From positions 5,370,001 through 5,434,000 of the forward strand of contig NZ_CP023702.1 of assembly GCF_008704555.1 (NCBI RefSeq): a stretch of DNA of 64,000 bases. The letters are read 5' to 3'. Shown in pieces: positions 25,184 to 34,203 of the stretch. This DNA comes from Streptomyces nitrosporeus. Its GTDB lineage: Bacteria > Actinomycetota > Actinomycetes > Streptomycetales > Streptomycetaceae. The stretch's first letter is position 1. Each line of letters begins with the position of its first letter. Under the pieces are notes generated by a model, which saw nothing but the letters and a program-made list of their open reading frames with translations, ran no database searches and was not told the DNA's origin. The position numbers and the translations under genes were made by a program.

Positions 25184-26701
25184 ATGACCCGCACCGCGCG
25201 CTTCACCCTCGACCCGGCCTTCACCGTCGGTGAGGTGAACCCCAGGCTCTTCGGCTCCTTCGTCGAGCATCTCGGCCGCTGCGTCTACGACGGCATCTAC
25301 GAACCGGGCCACCCCTCGGCCGACGAGGACGGACTGCGTACGGACGTCCTGGACCTCGTCCGCGAACTCGGGGTCACCGCGATCCGCTACCCCGGCGGGA
25401 ACTTCGTCTCCGGCTACCGCTGGGAGGACAGCGTGGGGCCGGCCGGGGAGCGGCCCCGCCGGCTCGACCTGGCGTGGCGGTCCACCGAGACCAACCGCTT
25501 CGGCCTCTCCGAGTTCATCGGCTTCCTCCGGAAGATCGGCCCGCACGCCGAGCCGATGCTCGCCGTCAACCTCGGCACCCGGGGCGTCCAGGAGGCCATC
25601 CGGCTCCAGGAGTACGCCAACCACCCCGGGGGCACCGAACTCTCCGACCGCCGGATCGCGCACGGCGACAAGGACCCCTTCGGGATCTCGCTGTGGTGCC
25701 TGGGCAACGAGATGGACGGCCCCTGGCAGACCGGGCACAAGACAGCCGAGGAGTACGGGCGGCTCGCCGCCGAGACCGCGCGCGCCATGCGCCAGATCGA
25801 CCCGTCCGTCGAACTCGTCGCCTGCGGGTCCTCCAGCCGCGCCATGCCGACCTTCGCGGCGTGGGAGGCGACCGTCCTCGCCGAGACCTACGACCTCGTC
25901 GACCACATCTCGCTGCACGCCTACTACGAGGAGACCGACGGCGACCGGGACTCCTTCCTCGCCTCCGCCGTCGACATGGAGTCCTTCATCGAGAGCGTCG
26001 TCGCCACCTGCGACCACGTCGGCGCCCGGCTGAAGTCCGACAAGAGGATCAGCCTCTCCTTCGACGAGTGGAACGTCTGGTACCAGGCCCGCTTCCAGCA
26101 GGAGGCCGAGGAGAACCCGCTGGACTGGCCGGAGGCCCCGCGCCTGCTGGAGGACAACTACAGCGTCACCGACGCCGTCGTCTTCGGCAGCCTGCTGATC
26201 GCCCTGCTGCGGCACGCGGACCGGGTGACCGTGGCCTGCCTCGCCCAGCTGGTCAACGTGATCGCCCCGATCATGACGGAGCCGGGCGGCCCGGCCTGGC
26301 GGCAGACCACCTTCTTCCCCTTCGCCCAGGCCGCGCGGTACGGGCGGGGCCAGGTCCTCGACGTACGGGTGGACTCACCCACGTACGGGACGGCGAAGTA
26401 CGGCGAGACGGACCTGCTGCACGCCACCGCCGTGCGCGACCCGGAGACGGGCGCGGTCACGGTGTTCGCCGTCAACCGCGGCCAGGACGCCGCGCTGCCG
26501 CTCGAAGCCGCCCTGGCGGGGCTGGGCCTGGACCGGGTCGCCGAGCACCTGGTCGTCGCGGACGCCGACCCGGAGGCCCGCAACACCCTCGCCGAGCCCG
26601 AGCGGGTCGTCCCGCACGCCGCCGAGGGCACCGAGCTGGCCGGCGGCACCCTGAAGGCCGTCCTGGAGCCACTGTCCTGGAACATGATCCGGCTGGTCTG
26701 A
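25184..26701 (+). CDS. abfA: Alpha-L-arabinofuranosidase, GH51
   Basis: Intracellular (no signal peptide) glycoside hydrolase of 505 residues that removes terminal L-arabinofuranose from arabino-oligosaccharides with retention. Catalytic acid/base Glu176 lies in LWCLGNEMDGPWQ and nucleophile Glu295 in LSFDEWNVWY, both family hallmarks. The TIM barrel also shows RYPGGNFVSGY, and the C-terminal beta sandwich runs from about 390. ATG 25184 has GAGGAA just upstream. The gene stands alone, ended by a hairpin, but shares its operator with the sugar genes to the right, so it probably feeds imported oligosaccharides into that pathway. Confidence 0.94.
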   Translation: MTRTARFTLDPAFTVGEVNPRLFGSFVEHLGRCVYDGIYEPGHPSADEDGLRTDVLDLVRELGVTAIRYPGGNFVSGYRWEDSVGPAGERPRRLDLAWRSTETNRFGLSEFIGFLRKIGPHAEPMLAVNLGTRGVQEAIRLQEYANHPGGTELSDRRIAHGDKDPFGISLWCLGNEMDGPWQTGHKTAEEYGRLAAETARAMRQIDPSVELVACGSSSRAMPTFAAWEATVLAETYDLVDHISLHAYYEETDGDRDSFLASAVDMESFIESVVATCDHVGARLKSDKRISLSFDEWNVWYQARFQQEAEENPLDWPEAPRLLEDNYSVTDAVVFGSLLIALLRHADRVTVACLAQLVNVIAPIMTEPGGPAWRQTTFFPFAQAARYGRGQVLDVRVDSPTYGTAKYGETDLLHATAVRDPETGAVTVFAVNRGQDAALPLEAALAGLGLDRVAEHLVVADADPEARNTLAEPERVVPHAAEGTELAGGTLKAVLEPLSWNMIRLV

Positions 26702-26705
26702 CGGC

Positions 26706-26740
26706 GACGGGCGGCCGCACGGTGTGCGCGGCCGCCCGTC
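26706..26740. terminator. Bidirectional terminator between abfA and sugar permease genes
   Basis: GACGGGCGGCCGC at 26706 pairs perfectly with its complement ending at 26740 across a nine-base loop. It stands between convergent genes and can stop transcription from either side. Confidence 0.75.
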
Positions 26741-26791
26741 GTGTGCGGGGCGGTGCTCCGGGAGAGGGCACCGCCCCCGCGCGGCCGGACG

Positions 26792-28033
26792 TCAGGAACC
26801 GCCCTTGCGCTTGTTCCACACGTCGAAGCCGACGGCCGCCAGCAGCACCGCGCCCTTGATGACCTGCTGCCAGTCGGTGCCGATCCCGACGAGGTTCATG
26901 CCGTTGTTCAGTACGCCCAGGACCAGACCGCCGATGATCGCGCCGAGGACCGTGCCGACGCCCCCGCTCATCGACGCGCCGCCGATGAACGAGGCGGCGA
27001 TGGCCTCCAGTTCGAAGTTGAGGCCCGCCTTGGGCGAGGCCGCGTTGAAGCGGGCGGCGAAGACCAGCCCCGCCAGGGCGGCGAGCATGCCCATGTTCAG
27101 GAAGACCAGGAAGGTGACCTTCCGGTCCTTCACCCCCGACAGCTTGGCCGCGGGCAGGTTGCCGCCGATGGCGTAGATGTGGCGGCCGATGACCGCGTTG
27201 CGCATCAGATAGCCGAACCCGACGACCAGCACACCGAGGATGAGCAGCACGACCGGGGCGCCCTTGTAGCTGGCGAGCAGCAGGGTGACGACCAGGACGG
27301 CGGCGACCAGGGCGACCAGCTTGAGCACGAACAGCTTGGCCGGCAGCACCTCCAGGGCGAACTCCTGCTGCCGTGTGCGGTCGCGGACCTCCTGGAGCAC
27401 CACGAAGGCGATCAGGGCGAAGCCCAGCAGCAGGGTGAGGTTGTGGTAGTTGGTCTCCGGCCCCACCTCGGGCAGGAAGCCGTTGGCGATCTTCTGCAGG
27501 TCCTTCGGGAAGGGGCCGAGCGTCTGGCCTTTCAGGAAGATCTCCGTCAGCCCGCGGAAGAGCAGCATGCCCGCGAGGGTCACGATGAACGACGGTATGC
27601 CGAGATAGGCGATGAAGAACCCCTGCACCGAGCCCGCGACGGCGCCGATGGCCAGGCACAGGACCACCGCGAGCGGCCAGGGGAGATCGTGCTCGACCAT
27701 CAGCACGGCGGCCATCGCGCCGATGAACGCGGTCAGCGAGCCGACCGACAGGTCGATGTGGCCCGCGATGATGACGAGCATCATGCCGATCGCGAGGATC
27801 AGGATGTAGCTGTTCTGCAGGACCAGGTTGGAGACGTTGCGCGGCAGCAGCAGGTCGCCGTCCGACCACACCGCGAACAGCACCACGATCAGGCCGAGGG
27901 CCATCAGCATGCCGTACTGGCGCATGTTGCGGCGCATACCGCCGAGCACCAGCCGGAGCAGGCCGTCGCCCGAGGCCGTGCCGCCGCCGGGCGGCACGGG
28001 GGCCGGGGCCTTGTCGGTCACGTCCGTGCTCAT
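26792..28033 (-). CDS. Sugar ABC transporter permease (GguB/MmsB/XylH type)
   Basis: Membrane permease of 413 residues with about ten hydrophobic helices. The family signature is clear: LILAIGMMLVIIAGHIDLSVGS in the first third and FIGGASMSGGVGTVLGAIIGG, NNGMNLVGIGTDWQQVIKGAVLLAAV near the end. The insertion of about 60 residues in the middle (NYHNLTLLLGFALIAF...) is typical of the GguB/XylH branch. Its ATG overlaps the TGA of the ATPase gene (ATGA). Last gene of the transporter operon; a monomer pair should form the channel. A basic C-terminus (NKRKGGS) is usual. Confidence 0.93.
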   Translation of the reverse strand: MSTDVTDKAPAPVPPGGGTASGDGLLRLVLGGMRRNMRQYGMLMALGLIVVLFAVWSDGDLLLPRNVSNLVLQNSYILILAIGMMLVIIAGHIDLSVGSLTAFIGAMAAVLMVEHDLPWPLAVVLCLAIGAVAGSVQGFFIAYLGIPSFIVTLAGMLLFRGLTEIFLKGQTLGPFPKDLQKIANGFLPEVGPETNYHNLTLLLGFALIAFVVLQEVRDRTRQQEFALEVLPAKLFVLKLVALVAAVLVVTLLLASYKGAPVVLLILGVLVVGFGYLMRNAVIGRHIYAIGGNLPAAKLSGVKDRKVTFLVFLNMGMLAALAGLVFAARFNAASPKAGLNFELEAIAASFIGGASMSGGVGTVLGAIIGGLVLGVLNNGMNLVGIGTDWQQVIKGAVLLAAVGFDVWNKRKGGS

Positions 28034-29580
28034 CGTGTTACCTCTTTGTCCTTCGTCATCTGGCGCATCAGCGCTTCCTGGGAGGCCTCGGCCCGCGAGA
28101 ACTCGCCCGTCAGCCGCCCCGCGGCCATCGTGTAGATGCGGTCGCACATGCCGAGCAGCTCCGGCAGTTCGGAGGAGATGAAGACGACCGCCTTGCCCTG
28201 GGCCGCCAGCTGGTCGATGACCGTGTAGATCTCGTACTTGGCGCCCACGTCGATCCCGCGTGTGGGCTCGTCCAGGATCAGCACCTCGGGGCCCGCGAAG
28301 ATCCACTTGCTGAGGACGACCTTCTGCTGGTTGCCGCCGGACAGCTTGCCCACCGGCTCGAAGACGGTCGGCGCCTTGATGTTCATGGACGTGCGGAAGC
28401 CCTCGGCGACCCGCCGCTCCTCGTGCTCGTCGACCACGCCCCGCCGGGCGACCTTGCCCAGCGCGGTCAGCGAGATGTTCCGGTTGATGGTGTCGATGAG
28501 GTTGAGGCCGTAGTGCTTGCGGTCCTCGGTTGCGTACGCGATGCCGTGCCGTACCGCCTGGGGGACGGTCTTCGTACGGACCTCGGTGCCGTCCCGCAGG
28601 ACGGTACCGCCCGCGTAACGGCCGTAGGAGCGGCCGAAGACGCTCATCGCCAGCTCGGTGCGGCCGGCGCCCATGAGTCCGGCGATGCCGACGATCTCGC
28701 CGCGCCGCACCTCGATCGAGACGTCGTCGACGACCTTGCGCTGCTGGTCGACGGGGTGGTGCACGGTCCAGTTGCGGATCTCCAGGGCGGGCGCAGTGCC
28801 CTCCTCGGGGTGGTGGGGGGTCCGCTCGGGGAAGCGGTGCTCCAGGTCGCGGCCCACCATCCCGCTGATGATCCGGTCCTCGGTCGTCTCCGGCGCCTTC
28901 ACGTCGAGCGTCTCGATGGACCGCCCGTCGCGGATGATCGTGACCGAGTCGGCGACCCGGCGTATCTCGTTCAGCTTGTGCGAGATGATGATCGAGGTGA
29001 TGCCCTGTTCCTTCAACGAGAGGATCAGGTCGAGGAGTTTGCCGCTGTCCTCGTCGTTGAGCGCCGCCGTCGGCTCGTCGAGGATGAGCAGTTTCACCTT
29101 CTTCGACAGCGCCTTGGCGATCTCCACCAGCTGCTGTTTGCCCACGCCGATGTCGGCGACGCGGGTCTCCGGGTGCTCGGCCAGGCCGACCCGGCGCAGC
29201 AGTTCGCTCGCGTGCCTGAGGGTGTCGTTCCAGTTGATCAGTCCGCGCGCGGCGTGCTCGTTGCCGAGGAAGATGTTCTCCGCGACGGACAGGTACGGCA
29301 CCAGCGCCAGCTCCTGGTGGATGATCACGATGCCGTGCTCTTCGCTCGCCCGGATGTCCTTGAACCGGCAGATCCCGTCCTCGAAGAGGACGTCCCCTTC
29401 GTAACTGCCGTGCGGGTGCACACCGGAGAGCACCTTCATCAGGGTCGACTTGCCGGCGCCGTTCTCACCGCAGATGGCGTGGACCTCGCCCCGGCGGACG
29501 GTCAGGGTGACGTCCGAGAGCGCCGTGACGCCGGGGAAGGTCTTGACGATCGAGCGCATTTCCAGGACGGGTCCCGCCAT
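28030..29580 (-). CDS. Sugar ABC transporter ATPase (GguA/MmsA/XylG type)
   Basis: Duplicated ATPase of 516 residues energising monosaccharide uptake. The first domain has GENGAGKST, a divergent signature (IGVGKQQLVEIAKAL) and LLILDEPTAAL. The second has the usual degenerate Walker A, GLMGAGRTE, with LSGGNQQKVVLSKW and VLILDEPTRGID. ATG 29580 is chosen for the GGAAGG seven bases upstream, five codons inside the longest frame. It sits between the binding protein and the permease, 32 bases after the former and overlapping the latter by four bases. Confidence 0.94.
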   Translation of the reverse strand: MAGPVLEMRSIVKTFPGVTALSDVTLTVRRGEVHAICGENGAGKSTLMKVLSGVHPHGSYEGDVLFEDGICRFKDIRASEEHGIVIIHQELALVPYLSVAENIFLGNEHAARGLINWNDTLRHASELLRRVGLAEHPETRVADIGVGKQQLVEIAKALSKKVKLLILDEPTAALNDEDSGKLLDLILSLKEQGITSIIISHKLNEIRRVADSVTIIRDGRSIETLDVKAPETTEDRIISGMVGRDLEHRFPERTPHHPEEGTAPALEIRNWTVHHPVDQQRKVVDDVSIEVRRGEIVGIAGLMGAGRTELAMSVFGRSYGRYAGGTVLRDGTEVRTKTVPQAVRHGIAYATEDRKHYGLNLIDTINRNISLTALGKVARRGVVDEHEERRVAEGFRTSMNIKAPTVFEPVGKLSGGNQQKVVLSKWIFAGPEVLILDEPTRGIDVGAKYEIYTVIDQLAAQGKAVVFISSELPELLGMCDRIYTMAAGRLTGEFSRAEASQEALMRQMTKDKEVTR

Positions 29581-29612
29581 GGTCGTGCCTTCCAATCCTT
29601 GAGGGTGCCCGG

Positions 29613-30722
29613 TTACTTGAGGTCGTCCGCGGTGTAGTAGCCGCCGTCGACGAGCTCCTTCTCGTAGTTGTTCCTGTCGACGCTGACCGGCTGCAGCAGG
29701 AAGGCGGGGACGACCTTGGCACCGTTGTCGTAGGACTCGGTGTCGTTGGTCTCGGGCTCCTTGTCGTTCAGGACCGCGTCGACCATGTCCGAGGCGACCT
29801 CGGCGAGCCGCCGCAGGTCCTTGTAGACGGTCTGCGTCTGCTCGCCCGCGATGATCGACTTCACCGAGGCGACCTCGGCGTCCTGCCCGGTGACGACGGG
29901 CAGCGGCTTGGCCTTCGTGCCGTAGCCGTCCGACTTCAGGGCGGAGAGGATGCCGATGGAGATGCCGTCGTACGGCGAGAGCACGGCGTCGACCCGGGCG
30001 CTGCGGTAGCTGGAGGTCAGCAGGTCGTCCATGCGCTTCTGCGCGGTGCCGCCGTCCCAGCGCAGGGTGGTGACCTGGTTGAGCGCGGTCTGCTTCGACC
30101 TGACGACCAGCTTCCCGTCGTCCATGTAGGGCTTGAGCACGTTCATCGCGCCCTGGAAGAAGTACTTGGTGTTGTTGTCGTCGTTGGAACCGGCGAACAG
30201 CTCGATGCTGAAGGGGCCCTTCTCGCCGTCCTGGAGACCCAGCTCGTCCACGATGTAGGTGCCCTGCAGCTCGCCGACCTTCTCGTTGTCGAACGAGGCG
30301 TAGTAGTCGACGTTCTCCGTGCCGAGGATCAGCCGGTCGTAGGAGATCACCGGGATGTCGGCGTCCTTGGCCTGCTGCAGCACGTTGTCGAGGGACTTGT
30401 TGTCGATCGCGGCGATGATCAGGGCGTCCACGCCCTGCGTGATCATGTTCTCGATCTGGGAGACCTGCTGGTCCGGGTCGTCCTCGCCGTAGACGAGCTT
30501 CGTCCTGTACCCCTTGGCCTTCAGCTCCTTCTCGACGTTGGCCCCGTCGGAGATCCAGCGTTCGGAGGACTTGGTCGGCATCGCGATGCCGATCGTGGCG
30601 TCCTCGGACCCCTTCTTGTCCTCCTCGCTGCCGCCTTCGCTGTTCTGGCCGCAGGCGGTCAGGACGAGGGCGAGGGAGGCGGCGGAGGCCATGGCGGCAA
30701 GTGCGGCTCTGCGGTTGCGCAT
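29613..30722 (-). CDS. ChvE-like sugar-binding lipoprotein
   Basis: Extracytoplasmic binding protein of 369 residues. The signal peptide ends in the lipobox LVLTACG, so it is tethered to the membrane by the Cys near residue 24. Periplasmic-binding-protein type I features follow: IGIAMPTKSSERWISDG, GVDALIIAAIDNKSL, SYDRLI and VTGQDAEVASVKSIIAGEQTQTVYKDLR. ChvE-type proteins bind L-arabinose, D-galactose, D-xylose, D-glucose or fucose. Next to a GH51 arabinofuranosidase, L-arabinose is a reasonable guess. ATG 30722 has AAGGA eight bases upstream. Confidence 0.92.
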   Translation of the reverse strand: MRNRRAALAAMASAASLALVLTACGQNSEGGSEEDKKGSEDATIGIAMPTKSSERWISDGANVEKELKAKGYRTKLVYGEDDPDQQVSQIENMITQGVDALIIAAIDNKSLDNVLQQAKDADIPVISYDRLILGTENVDYYASFDNEKVGELQGTYIVDELGLQDGEKGPFSIELFAGSNDDNNTKYFFQGAMNVLKPYMDDGKLVVRSKQTALNQVTTLRWDGGTAQKRMDDLLTSSYRSARVDAVLSPYDGISIGILSALKSDGYGTKAKPLPVVTGQDAEVASVKSIIAGEQTQTVYKDLRRLAEVASDMVDAVLNDKEPETNDTESYDNGAKVVPAFLLQPVSVDRNNYEKELVDGGYYTADDLK

Positions 30723-30850
30723 GGTGATCATCCTTGGTGTGGGTCGCGGCTCGGTCCGGGGCGCGGTGGCGCCGAGAAGACTCGACCGAGAACGGGTGTG
30801 TGGGATTGTGCGCGGCTGTGTCTTCTTCTGTGGGAGGTGTTTCCGGAACG

Positions 30851-31834
30851 TTATGAGGAGGTCCGGAAGCGGTTGAGCGGGCCCGGCAGCCGGCTGCCGG
30901 GCGCGGCCATGTCCCCGTCCGCCCCGTGGCGGGCGAGCAGGTCCAGCGCGAGCCGGCCGCGCCGCACCCGCTCCCTGGCGGTGGTCAGGGCCAGTTCCCG
31001 CAGGTGTCTGCCGTAGGGGTAGATCCCGGGGGCCTTGGCGAGGCCGAACTTCAGGTACAGCGGCGCGCCGCGCCGGATCAGTTCGGCGACCTCGTACATC
31101 CGGACGTACCCGCCGAGGTCGTCGGGCGCCTCGATGTAGAGGTCCATCGGCGCGGCGGACACCCTGCGTATCTCGGTGAACTGAGCGAGGGTCAGGTCCG
31201 AGGGCACGTTGACCGAGTCGGCGCCGAGCTGCTCGAAGACCGCGTACGAGGCCGGGTTCACCGGACCGATGAGGGCCGACACCTTGAAGGTGGTGTCCGC
31301 CGGCAGGTCCCCCCGCTCACGCAGCCGGTGCAGGGTCCACAGCACGCCCTCGTCCGCCACCAGCAGGCATCGCACCCCCAGCGCCGAGGCGCGCAGCGCG
31401 TCCTCCACGCACCCGGCCAGGGCGTCGTGCCCCCGGGAGCGCAGCCCGGCGCCCCCGGAGTCGGTACGGACGGACGCCCCGGTGTCCCAGGTGCCGCGCG
31501 GACCGGTGAACAGGCAGAGTTCGACGGAGTGTTCGGCGCACCGGGTGACCATCTCGGTGATCTCGGCGTCCGTCAGCATCCAGATGCCGCTGCCCTGGCT
31601 GACGCGGTGCACGGGGACCTGGAGCTGGGCGGACTCCTCCAGGACCACGTCGAGGGCCTCCGGCCCCTCCACCGACGGGACCTCGGTACGCCACTTCCCG
31701 CCGTCGGGGAAGGCGTGCGGGGAGGCGTCGGCGGGGGAGAGGGGCGCGGCGCCGAGGCCGAGCACGGTGAGCGCGGCCTCGCCGGGCCGGCGGGGCCCCG
31801 CGGAGGGAGCGGCAGAGACGGGGGTGTCGGTCAC
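30851..31834 (-). CDS. U32-peptidase-like TIM-barrel protein
   Basis: Cytoplasmic protein of 327 residues. The middle and C-terminal parts (VRCLLVADEGVLWTLHRLRE, NPASYAVFEQLGADSVNVPSDLTLAQFTEIR, MDLYIEAPDDLGGYVRMYEVAELIRRG) resemble the U32 peptidase family barrel, but no protease residues can be assigned. Such proteins occur beside sugar-acid genes in streptomycetes, and their role is not known to me. GTG 31834 has GAAGGA six bases upstream. Its promoter carries the same tandem operator as the dehydratase and arabinofuranosidase genes. The sugar-binding protein follows after 128 bases, so it could lead that operon. Confidence 0.7.
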   Translation of the reverse strand: MTDTPVSAAPSAGPRRPGEAALTVLGLGAAPLSPADASPHAFPDGGKWRTEVPSVEGPEALDVVLEESAQLQVPVHRVSQGSGIWMLTDAEITEMVTRCAEHSVELCLFTGPRGTWDTGASVRTDSGGAGLRSRGHDALAGCVEDALRASALGVRCLLVADEGVLWTLHRLRERGDLPADTTFKVSALIGPVNPASYAVFEQLGADSVNVPSDLTLAQFTEIRRVSAAPMDLYIEAPDDLGGYVRMYEVAELIRRGAPLYLKFGLAKAPGIYPYGRHLRELALTTARERVRRGRLALDLLARHGADGDMAAPGSRLPGPLNRFRTSS

Positions 31835-31849
31835 GAGAGGTCCTTCGTG

Positions 31850-31882
31850 TTCGGTATATCGGACGAGGTTCGGTTGTTGAGT
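31850..31882 (-). promoter_or_regulatory. Tandem operator before the U32-like gene
   Basis: TTCGGTATATCGGA at 31850 and TTCGGTTGTTGAGT at 31869 begin 19 bases apart. The first is nearly identical to the site at 34113, and the pair begins 16 bases before the GTG, as the other begins 20 bases before its ATG. No clear -35/-10 pair is visible here. Confidence 0.6.
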
Positions 31883-31922
31883 GGTGCCCGGGCGCCGGGC
31901 GCCCGCGCCGGACGGCCCGGTC

Positions 31923-32942
31923 TCAGGGGCGCAGCAGCACCTTCCCGGTCTCCGGGTCACCCGCCCCCACCAGCGCCACGGCCTCGGCGAACCGCTCCAG
32001 CGGGAACTCGTGGGTGATCAGCGGGGCCGGGTCGAGCACCCCGGCGGTGAAGGCCCGTACCGCGTAGGTCCAGGCCGCCGACGACGCCCCGAAGACGCCC
32101 CGGACGGTGAGCCGGTTCAGCGAGAGGTGCACCGGGTCGATGCCCGCCGCGCCCGGTGCGAACATCCCCGTCAGCACCACCCGCCCGCCGCGCCGGGCCA
32201 GCAGGCAGGCGTCGGCCGCCGTGGTGGGCGCCCCGGCCGTCTCCACGACCAGGTCGTAACGCCCGCGCACCTCCTCGGCCTCCCCCGGTCCGCGGGCCTC
32301 CGACGCGCCGAACCCCAGGCCGGCGGCGGCACGCCGGCGGCGCGGGTCGATCACGGCCAGCTCGGCGGGGGAGTACGCGGCGAGCAGCTGTACGGCGAGC
32401 AGGCCCAGGGTCCCCGCCCCCAGTACGGCGACGCGTTCCCCCGGCTCGGGAGCCCCGGCCCGCACCGCGGCGGCCGTCACCGCGGCGGGCTCCAGCAGGG
32501 CGGCGGCCCGCAGGTCCGCGTCGTCGGCGAGCGGGTGCAGCAGCCGGGCCGGGACCACCAGGTGGTCGGCGAACGCCCCCGGCCGGGTGAAGCCCGTCTC
32601 GTCGTACCCCGCCGTGCACAGGGAGGTCTCACCCTCACGGCACCGCGCGCACCGCCCGCAGGCCCGGAAGCCCTCGGCGACCGTACGCCGCCCGAGCAGC
32701 GCCGGGTCCACGCCCTGCCCGACCGCGTCCACGGTGCCCGACCACTCGTGGCCCGGCACGAGCGGATAGCGCACGAAAGCCGGGTCGCGGTGGCCGTCGT
32801 ACACCTCGCGGTCGCTCATGCAGATGCCGGCCGCGGCCACCCGGACCCTGACCTCCCCGGGCCCCGGCTCGGGGAGGGGGCCCCGGCCGAGGCGGTGCAC
32901 ACCGGGCCCCTCGACGGTCAGGGAACGGGACAGGGGCGTCAC
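31923..32942 (-). CDS. Zinc-dependent medium-chain alcohol/polyol dehydrogenase
   Basis: Dehydrogenase of 339 residues. The catalytic zinc ligand region is GICMSDREVYDGH with GHEWSG, and the structural zinc site is the four-cysteine loop CGRCARCREGETSLC. The Rossmann fold follows (VAVLGAGTLGLLAVQLLA, VIDPRRRR), so NAD(P) is expected. The GTG start is embedded in GTGA overlapping the stop of the dehydratase gene, making the two translationally coupled; it probably oxidises a sugar or sugar-acid intermediate of the same route. Substrate is not readable from sequence. Confidence 0.88.
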   Translation of the reverse strand: MTPLSRSLTVEGPGVHRLGRGPLPEPGPGEVRVRVAAAGICMSDREVYDGHRDPAFVRYPLVPGHEWSGTVDAVGQGVDPALLGRRTVAEGFRACGRCARCREGETSLCTAGYDETGFTRPGAFADHLVVPARLLHPLADDADLRAAALLEPAAVTAAAVRAGAPEPGERVAVLGAGTLGLLAVQLLAAYSPAELAVIDPRRRRAAAGLGFGASEARGPGEAEEVRGRYDLVVETAGAPTTAADACLLARRGGRVVLTGMFAPGAAGIDPVHLSLNRLTVRGVFGASSAAWTYAVRAFTAGVLDPAPLITHEFPLERFAEAVALVGAGDPETGKVLLRP

Positions 32943-34093
32943 TTCGGCTGCCTCTTCTCCCAGCCTTCCGCCCACAGGTCGAACCGTGCCCGCTGCTGCG
33001 GGAACTCGGCCGCGGCGTCCACGTCCAGCTCCACGCCGAGGCCCGGGGCGTGGGAGAGCTCGAAGCAGCCGGTGGCCGGATCGACCTGGGGGGCGCCCTT
33101 GACGACCTTCTTGATGCCGGCGTCCGCGAAGTCGTTGAAGTGTTCCAGGATCTTGAAGTTGGGCGTGCAGCCGGCGAGTTGCAGACTCGCCGCGGTGAGC
33201 ACCGGACCGCCCACGTTGTGCGGGGCGACGAGCGTGTAGTGGGTCTCGGCGGTCGCGGCGAGCTTCCGGGCCTCCAGGATGCCGCCGATGTGGCCGATGT
33301 CCGGCTGGATGATGTCGGCGGCCTGCGCCTCGAAGATCTCGCGGAACTCGATCCGGTCGTGGATGCGCTCCCCGGTGGCGATCGGCTGGTCCACCTTCTC
33401 CGCGACCCTGGCCAGCGCCTTCAGGTTCTCCGGGGGGACGGGCTCCTCCAGCCAGGCCGGTGCGAACGGCGCCATCTCGCGGGCGATCCGCACCGCCGTC
33501 GACGGGCTGAACCGGCCGTGCATCTCCAGCATCAGCTCCGTGTCCGGGCCGATCGCGTCCCGTACCGCCTCGATGAGCGAGACCGCGTACCGGGTCTCGG
33601 CCGGGCCGAGTTCCAGGTGCCCGGTCCCGAACGGGTCTATCTTCAGGGCGCGGTAGCCCCGCTCCACCACGGCCCGCGCCGCCCCGTGGTACGCCTCGGG
33701 GGTCCGCTCGGTGGTGTACCAGCCGTTGGCGTACGCCTTCACCCGGTCGGTGACCTTCCCGCCGAGCAGTTGCCACACCGGCACCCCGAGGGCCTTGCCC
33801 TTGATGTCCCAGCAGGCCATCTCGACGACCGCGACACCGGACATCACGATCTCACCGGCCCGCCCGAAGTCTCCGTACTTCATCCGGCGCACGAGGTCCT
33901 CCACCGCGAACGGGTCGGAGCCCTCGATGTGGTTGACGGAGGCTTCCCCGAGGTATCCGAGCAGTGCGTCGGTGTGCCCGAGCATGCGGGTCTCGCCGAC
34001 CCCGGTGAGACCCTCGTCGGTGTGGACCTGGACATAGGTGAGGTTGCGCCACGGCGTGCCGACGACATGCGTGCTGATTCCGGTGATACGCAC
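32939..34093 (-). CDS. Enolase-superfamily sugar-acid dehydratase (mandelate racemase group, DgoD-like)
   Basis: Protein of 384 residues with the capping domain (1-120) and barrel of the mandelate racemase/muconate lactonising group. Lys151 (RALKIDPFG) is in the barrel base position; metal ligands fit Glu190 (LEMHGRF), Glu216 (WLEEP) and Glu242 (TGERI); Asp265 (QPDIGHIGG) and His292 (APHNVGG) can form the His-Asp dyad. Galactonate, arabinonate and related dehydratases look like this. It heads an operon with the zinc dehydrogenase and has its own operator-controlled promoter. I favour dehydration of an aldonic acid from L-arabinose or D-galactose, by context. Confidence 0.88.
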   Translation of the reverse strand: MRITGISTHVVGTPWRNLTYVQVHTDEGLTGVGETRMLGHTDALLGYLGEASVNHIEGSDPFAVEDLVRRMKYGDFGRAGEIVMSGVAVVEMACWDIKGKALGVPVWQLLGGKVTDRVKAYANGWYTTERTPEAYHGAARAVVERGYRALKIDPFGTGHLELGPAETRYAVSLIEAVRDAIGPDTELMLEMHGRFSPSTAVRIAREMAPFAPAWLEEPVPPENLKALARVAEKVDQPIATGERIHDRIEFREIFEAQAADIIQPDIGHIGGILEARKLAATAETHYTLVAPHNVGGPVLTAASLQLAGCTPNFKILEHFNDFADAGIKKVVKGAPQVDPATGCFELSHAPGLGVELDVDAAAEFPQQRARFDLWAEGWEKRQPK

Positions 34094-34112
34094 GGGAGTT
34101 GCCTCTCCACTG

Positions 34113-34178
34113 TTCGGTATATCGTCACTCGTTCGAAATTCTGGCGAGACGGTAGGACGCGGCCCGGAGCAGTGTCAA
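34113..34178 (-). promoter_or_regulatory. Promoter and tandem operator of the dehydratase operon
   Basis: On the minus strand TTGACA (34178-34173) and TACCGT (34154-34149) are 18 bases apart, a strong vegetative promoter. Between it and the ATG lie TTCGGTATATCGTC at 34113 and TTCGAAATTCTGGC at 34132 (plus-strand reading), starting 19 bases apart as at the other two promoters. Repression by a shared regulator is the simplest reading. Confidence 0.65.
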
Positions 34179-34203
34179 TGGTTCGCACAAGTACTCTGAC
34201 GCC

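Noticed and set aside
30732..30850. TTCCGGAA palindrome at 30841 as a further copy of the shared sugar operator
   Set aside because: It lacks the TTCG-N6-CGAA pattern and the 19-base partner, so I do not count it; it may belong to a different regulator or be chance.
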